From assembly GCA_003216975.1 (NCBI GenBank), contig QCHY01000007.1, forward strand, positions 1 through 64,000: a stretch of 64,000 nucleotides of DNA, in the 5' to 3' direction. This DNA comes from Prochlorococcus sp. AG-402-I20. GTDB taxonomy: Bacteria; Cyanobacteriota; Cyanobacteriia; PCC-6307; Cyanobiaceae. Shown piece by piece: positions 59,927 through 64,000 of the stretch; position 1 is the stretch's first letter; each line of letters begins with the position of its first letter. The position numbers were made by a program, and so were the translations under genes. The notes under the pieces are model-generated. The model saw only the letters and a program-made list of their open reading frames with translations. It made no database searches and had not been told where the DNA came from.

Positions 59927-60061
59927 ATGAAAAGAATAAAGCTCAATCAAGAATCTGATGAGGTTGGAAAAACTTATAAAGTGATCGCAATATCTTTAAA
60001 ACTTGGACTAAATATAATTATCTTTACTTGGTTTTTTCTCTTCTCAGGATTGACTAAATAA
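59927..60061 (+). CDS. Single-span membrane peptide, 44 aa
   Basis: MKRIKLNQESDEVGKTYKVI, then a helix LGLNIIIFTWFFLFSG. Charged N-terminus inside, helix at the end. Not recognised. Confidence 0.45.
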   Translation: MKRIKLNQESDEVGKTYKVIAISLKLGLNIIIFTWFFLFSGLTK

Positions 60062-60269
60062 ATTATCTTAAAAACAAGAAGTTAGAATATGTAGTTAATC
60101 AGAGTATCCATAAATCAAAGGAAGCGAGTTAATAAAACTTAAATCACACGAAGGACTAACTTTATTTGCTTTTACTGGAATATTTTTTACATACAAATCA
60201 CAAACAAACGATTCAAAAGAAAATACACAGGTTTTTTTATAGGGTTAAGAAATAATCCACTGAAAAAAA

Positions 60270-60494
60270 ATGCAAGTAGATCTAAATGAACTAGTAAATT
60301 CATATGAGGTCGTTCCCGTATCTCTCAGTGATCCTTTTAAATCTTTAGTTACTGAACCTTCCACGATGGAAGTACTTAGATTCATACCAATTATTGCCTT
60401 CATTGCTTTAATAATTACAGCTGTATGGAGACAGGGTAAAAAGTTCCCAATAAGAGCAATTGGCGATTTAAACAAAGATAGTAAACAAGATTAA
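60270..60494 (+). CDS. Single-span membrane protein, 74 aa
   Basis: MQVDLNELVNSYEVVPVSLS, TEPSTMEVLRFIPIIAFIAL with a helix to about residue 53, then a basic end. Not recognised. Confidence 0.5.
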   Translation: MQVDLNELVNSYEVVPVSLSDPFKSLVTEPSTMEVLRFIPIIAFIALIITAVWRQGKKFPIRAIGDLNKDSKQD

Positions 60495-60586
60495 ATTAAT
60501 GAAGGGAATTAAAAGATTTTATTTTAATTTCTAATGGATGTATAATTTATTAAATATCATTGAGATAAAATAATAGCTACATAAGA

Positions 60587-61537
60587 TTAGAGATTAGATG
60601 AGGAATTAGCTAACTCTGTCGTCAACTCAATTAGTTTTTTAGAAATTCCAATCTCTTTCATTGAGTGTCCTGCATTATCGATCACATAAAGTGTTGAAGA
60701 GGGCAATGATTTATTAAGATCCCATGCACTTCTCATTGGACAAACCACGTCATATCTTCCCTGAACAATCGAAACAGGAATATCTTTTAGCTTAGAAATG
60801 TTTTTTAAAATATAATTTTCCTCTAAAAAAATGTTATTAACAAAATAATGACATTCTATACGCGCAAAGGCATCTGAGAAAGTATCATTTGCAGCTTTTT
60901 TAATGGATAATTCTTTTGGCATGAGAAAGCTTGTTGACATTTCCCATCTCGTCCAAGCATGTGCCGCTTTGGCTCTCTCAGACCTATCTTGACTGATTAA
61001 TCTCTTATGGAAAGCATTAATCAAATCGCCTCTCTCATTTTGCGGAATAGCAGACTGATAGAGATCAAATTCTTCAGGGAAAATCTCACTTGCACCTTTT
61101 TGATAGAACCACCTTAATTCGGTTTTTCTGCACAAAAATATACCCCTAAGAGTAAGACTTAAAACTATTTCCGTGTGTTGAATGGCATAAATCAAGCTTA
61201 ATGTTGAGCCCCATGACCCCCCAAAGACATGCCATGATTCAATTTTTAAAAGTTGTCTTAATTTTTCAATATCTTCAATTAAATGATGTGTCGTGTTTTC
61301 TTTTAACTCAGAATGAGGTGAAGATCTACCGCATCCTCTTTGATCAAATTGAACAATATTGAATTTCTTTGGGTCAAAATATCTTCTATAGGAAGGACTG
61401 CTCCCTCCCCCAGGGCCGCCATGAACAATCAAGACAGAGGTTCCATTTGGATTGCCGCTTCTTTCCCAGTAGATGGAGTGTAGAGGGCTCACTTTAAATA
61501 TTCCTTGTTCGTTAGGTTCTATTTCTGGAAATAACAT
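60587..61537 (-). CDS. pip: Proline iminopeptidase (alpha/beta hydrolase, S33)
   Basis: 316 residues, full length. HGGPGGGS (39-46, oxyanion loop), DQRGCGRSSPH (65-75), nucleophile GGSWGS (Ser108), Asp263 in GRYDVVCP and His291 in NAGHS form the catalytic triad. Cuts N-terminal proline from peptides in the cytoplasm. Stands alone between mini-genes. Confidence 0.95.
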   Translation of the reverse strand: MLFPEIEPNEQGIFKVSPLHSIYWERSGNPNGTSVLIVHGGPGGGSSPSYRRYFDPKKFNIVQFDQRGCGRSSPHSELKENTTHHLIEDIEKLRQLLKIESWHVFGGSWGSTLSLIYAIQHTEIVLSLTLRGIFLCRKTELRWFYQKGASEIFPEEFDLYQSAIPQNERGDLINAFHKRLISQDRSERAKAAHAWTRWEMSTSFLMPKELSIKKAANDTFSDAFARIECHYFVNNIFLEENYILKNISKLKDIPVSIVQGRYDVVCPMRSAWDLNKSLPSSTLYVIDNAGHSMKEIGISKKLIELTTELANSSSNL

Positions 61538-61637
61538 TTTTAATTAAATTTTCGTCTTGTGCTTTTGAGACATTTCATTCAACTCAAGCATACATAACAA
61601 AATTAGCTATAAAGGATTATTAGAAAGGAATTGATCA

Positions 61638-61859
61638 ATGCCTAAGAAAAATTGGCTAAAAAGCTTTCGGTTAAATATACATGCCCCTGGAACAGGTTTT
61701 GCCTTAATGATCTTGGCTTTAACTCAAGTACCAGTCGGAATAAAAAATGCAGCTGAAGTTGTTTGTATTGGTCAAACTTCAAATAAGATTTGGAAAATAG
61801 AAAAAAATCATGCGGATGCAAATATGCTTGCAGTTCAAAGATGCAATGGAAGAAATTAA
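61638..61859 (+). CDS. Exported or anchored protein with CNGR end, 73 aa
   Basis: FRLNIHAPGTGFALMILALT, a weak signal or anchor, then AAEVVCIGQTSNKIWKIEKN and VQRCNGRN. The C...V.RCNGR pattern pairs it with 32608-32868. Probably a disulfide-bonded outer domain. Confidence 0.55.
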   Translation: MPKKNWLKSFRLNIHAPGTGFALMILALTQVPVGIKNAAEVVCIGQTSNKIWKIEKNHADANMLAVQRCNGRN

Positions 61860-61978
61860 CTGAAATCATGTTTTGGTCTTCAGGCAAAATTAGATAAAAA
61901 ACCAAAAAATGTAACGTTGACCTAGAACTTGATTTTTAACACGATAAAAAGGTAAATATTTGAAAATTCTTCTTTTTT

Positions 61979-62296
61979 ATGACTTCAGCGCTAAACATAA
62001 TCGATCAAGAACTAGCCCAGTTTGGGTGGGTTGAGTCAATAGCAACTAATTCAATAAGTGATTTCAAGTCACCTAAGATAGATGTTGAAGAACAAACAAC
62101 TAATGAAAAAGAATCTGATCTCATAGACATATTCATATGTCATTTGATCTTCTATGTGGTTTTTTGCTATTCCCTATTTCTATATATTTTTATTGACCTT
62201 GGTTTTGGTTTCTTTTTAAAAAATAAAGTGAATACATTGTTTAAGCTCCAAAAACAATTTGAGCAACCTTCATTTACCAGTCATCTTTCCAATTAA
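61979..62296 (+). CDS. Membrane protein, 105 aa
   Basis: A polar N-terminal 50 residues (NIIDQELAQFGWVESIATNS), then a long hydrophobic hairpin IFICHLIFYVVFCYSLFLYI and a basic tail. Not recognised. Confidence 0.5.
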   Translation: MTSALNIIDQELAQFGWVESIATNSISDFKSPKIDVEEQTTNEKESDLIDIFICHLIFYVVFCYSLFLYIFIDLGFGFFLKNKVNTLFKLQKQFEQPSFTSHLSN

Positions 62297-62392
62297 TACA
62301 AATTAGTCTTGTCCATAAACAAATTATTTGGGTATTACTTACTATCGCAATAACTAAAATAATGTATTTAGATAGGAAAGAAGTAATTCACT

Positions 62393-62424
62393 AACGGTCT
62401 GAGTCTGCACAGACCGTTTTTTTA
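62393..62424 (+). terminator. Rho-independent terminator
   Basis: AACGGTCTG, 8-base loop, CAGACCGTT followed by T-run; strong structure downstream of 61979-62296. Confidence 0.8.
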
Positions 62425-62429
62425 TTTAA

Positions 62430-62534
62430 ATGCAAAATTTTTTCGCCAAACTATCAAAATATTTTTATGGAATTGAAGTTGGTCAATTCTATGAAGAGCC
62501 CATAGGAGACGATTACTTATATCCAGATTGGTAA
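62430..62534 (+). CDS. Possible small protein, 34 aa
   Basis: MQNFFAKLSKYFYGIEVGQF, then YEEPIGDDYLYPDW. Aromatic and acidic end. It begins within six bases of the terminator T-run. Confidence 0.35.
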   Translation: MQNFFAKLSKYFYGIEVGQFYEEPIGDDYLYPDW

Positions 62535-62803
62535 ATACACGTCAAATGCGTTTATCATCGTTCAACCCAAGATTATTCATTGGTACACAACCATTTAGAA
62601 AAAAAGACAATCAATTGATTTTTAACTGATAATAACCACTGACAATATTTTTAACTTGGTAAAGCTTTAATCATAGCCTCTACTCCTACAATTCTTATCC
62701 TTCATTAGTTAATCGACTACTAGTTAATTTTACTTGAGTAAAAGCCGAGGTGTATAAATTTAACAAGATGGATTAGAACATCTATATACCGATACGGAGG
62801 GTT

Positions 62804-62968
62804 ATGAAACTAAAAACTCCTTTGAACATAATCAAAAATGCATTAAGTGATATTCGAACAATGCATGACTTCTCTTACACGGTTCCAAATGAAACTAGAG
62901 ATGAGTTTTGGGAAAAAGAATGTAGTAATCATCCAACAGCATCTACTTGTAAAGTTTATGAGGGCTAA
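62804..62968 (+). CDS. Peptide with CP12-like C-terminus, 54 aa
   Basis: MKLKTPLNIIKNALSDIRTM, then EFWEKECSNHPTASTCKVYE G. Of the three related peptides this has the most CP12-like end (C-x-x-x-P-x4-C-x-x-Y-E). The upstream GGAGGG is a good ribosome-binding site. Paralogues 21034-21195 and 38135-38308. Confidence 0.62.
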   Translation: MKLKTPLNIIKNALSDIRTMHDFSYTVPNETRDEFWEKECSNHPTASTCKVYEG

Positions 62969-63028
62969 CAAAAATAAACTTTGTACGAGTTAATAGCTGT
63001 TCAACCAAACAAGAATTATCTAAGCAAA

Positions 63029-63051
63029 AAAAAAGCCCTGCCTAGCAGGGC
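63029..63051 (-). terminator. Terminator of DUF4278 gene
   Basis: GCCCTGC-TAG-GCAGGGC followed by at least eight T on the minus strand, 22 bases beyond the stop of 63073-63246. Confidence 0.82.
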
Positions 63052-63072
63052 CATATAAAAAGATTTAACAAA

Positions 63073-63246
63073 CTAATGTTGATAGCGATGACCGCGATAA
63101 GCCAATTGGGAATTTAGCTCAGACTTAGCATCGCTTCTGCATGTGTTGTAGTGATTACGCCTGTAAGTCAGCTCAACACAATCCTTTTGAGCTTTTTGCT
63201 CTTTGTGCTGGACATAGTTTTGTCCACGATATAGAAGAGTTGTCAT
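63073..63246 (-). CDS. DUF4278-type YRG-repeat protein, 57 aa
   Basis: TTLLYRGQNYVQHKE, VELTYRRNHYNTC and LAYRGHRYQH: the same two LxYRGxxY motifs and spacing as 46497-46667. Two adjacent ATGs; the second is used. The leader contains GGAACGGGGACTT (63269-63281 on the minus strand), as in the paralogue. Confidence 0.72.
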   Translation of the reverse strand: MTTLLYRGQNYVQHKEQKAQKDCVELTYRRNHYNTCRSDAKSELNSQLAYRGHRYQH

Positions 63247-63480
63247 CATCCATACTCCGAATGTTGATTTAAGTCCCCGTTCCTTGGCTTAAATCGAGAT
63301 GCGGCTCGCTATGTAACGAGTTGAACGTTTTGGTAGCGGTTGCTACAAAAACTATTATGTTATGAGTGGATGGCACTTGTAGTTCATCTGGATACAAAAC
63401 TATCTAGTGGTATATACTCAATTTTTAAAATCTTTTTTTCTTATATCAACTTAAATAGAATTCTCCTAATTTTTTATGCT

Positions 63481-63744
63481 TTAAGAAGTCTCCCATAAGG
63501 GTTTCTTAGAGACTTCCCATTCTGTTTCCACTGACGAACTCCATAGTTCTCTTGCTTTTTCATAAGTTAGCTTCTCACTTTCATGTAATTGAATATGAGG
63601 AGTAATGCCGTGTAGGAATCTGAGCCTGCAGCTAGCGTAATGAACTCTTATGTATGTAGTTCCGTCTTCATCAGGGTGTTTATCTTTTAAAAACCTCATT
63701 GCCCAGACTCGATCTTTTTTCACAAGCCAACTTTCATTTTGCAT
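63481..63744 (-). CDS. DUF1651-family protein, 87 aa
   Basis: NESWLVKKDRVWAMRFLKDK, TTYIRVHYASCRLRF, then LTYEKARELWSSSVETEWEV and PLWETS. DUF1651 pattern (W..W.xRFxxD...A..LW......GW/EW). Two bases after the gene 63747-63962, one operon. Confidence 0.78.
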   Translation of the reverse strand: MQNESWLVKKDRVWAMRFLKDKHPDEDGTTYIRVHYASCRLRFLHGITPHIQLHESEKLTYEKARELWSSSVETEWEVSKKPLWETS

Positions 63745-63746
63745 TT

Positions 63747-63962
63747 TCAGTAGGAGCTTGGGTTATCTCTTTTATGCTGCCTAGCCTTTGAATGACAGCT
63801 ATCAGGTGACCAACGATTTTTAACAACTTCAAGGAAATCACATATGAATTCATCTGGGCAATCAAGTTCATCCTGCAATTCAGCTAACTCATCAATAAAA
63901 AATTCGAATGTTCTACTTATTAAACCTGACTTTTGCTTTTGAGACGGAATCCATTTGGCCAT
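63747..63962 (-). CDS. DELAELQ-motif protein, 71 aa
   Basis: MAKWIPSQKQKSGLISRTFE, then FFIDELAELQDELDCPDEFI and a basic, His-containing tail. Paralogue of 31048-31239. Precedes the DUF1651 gene by two bases. Confidence 0.6.
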   Translation of the reverse strand: MAKWIPSQKQKSGLISRTFEFFIDELAELQDELDCPDEFICDFLEVVKNRWSPDSCHSKARQHKRDNPSSY

Positions 63963-64000
63963 AAGTAGAAAAAATAATTAGCTAAAAAATAATTAAACTA

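Noticed and set aside
1..64000. tRNA, rRNA, CRISPR array, integrase, transposase
   Set aside because: Looked for T-loop and acceptor patterns, spaced repeats and recombinase motifs on both strands; none convincing.

Overview
The window looks like a low-GC (roughly one third G+C by eye) marine picocyanobacterium of the Prochlorococcus type. Supporting evidence: many tiny high-light-inducible (Hli) genes, a plastoquinol terminal oxidase, families restricted mainly to marine picocyanobacteria (DUF3764, DUF1651, DUF3804, DUF4278-like), very short intergenic spacing and a large number of 30-100 residue single-membrane-span proteins. Strain assignment (an LL/NATL-like clade is plausible from the hli richness) is inference. 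No tRNA, rRNA, CRISPR, integrase, transposase or phage structural gene was recognised.

Layout. 0-5 kb: hli genes, a methyltransferase, a degenerate DNA-ligase-like protein, a thiamine-binding-type protein and many mini-genes. 5.1-5.7 kb: first copy of a 637-bp perfect direct repeat; the second copy is at 16.0-16.6 kb. Between them lie DUF3764, PTOX, a structured ncRNA candidate, a secreted-peptide gene, two hli genes, and an arsenate/phosphate module (arsR, GAPDH, arsJ, pstS) with ArsR-like palindromes in front of both transcription units. 16.6-23 kb: mini-genes, LOG-family hydrolase, MAPEG protein and a CP12-like peptide. 23-34.8 kb: two histone-H1-like Lys/Ala-rich proteins, a second inverted copy of the ncRNA, a nuclease gene broken by two nonsense codons, SRAP, an AEC transporter, rhomboid protease and a dense run of mini-genes. 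35-41 kb: a more ordinary metabolic block (PAP/fibrillin, CrtISO-like oxidoreductase, CIA30, GH57). 41-50 kb: mini-genes, DUF1499, nitroreductase, DUF4278, PurT and DUF3804. 50.3-51 kb: a four-gene hli operon. 51-64 kb: glutamine amidotransferase, DUF1499, DUF1651, proline iminopeptidase and further mini-genes.

The strongest theme is local expansion of small paralogous families: Hli (8-9 genes), secreted peptides ending in an FPFxPG-type motif (3), GSSW-motif proteins (4), CP12-tail-like peptides (3), a membrane peptide with an acidic run followed by Gly and Met (3), and pairs of DUF3764, DUF1499, DUF1651, DUF4278, DELAELQ, LPSGS and histone-like proteins. Several genes are visibly decaying (frameshift, nonsense, missing start). 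This is typical of a stress/accessory island in which photoprotection (Hli, PTOX), phosphate/arsenate handling and many uncharacterised envelope peptides are clustered. Functions for most mini-genes are unknown and are described only by what can be seen.
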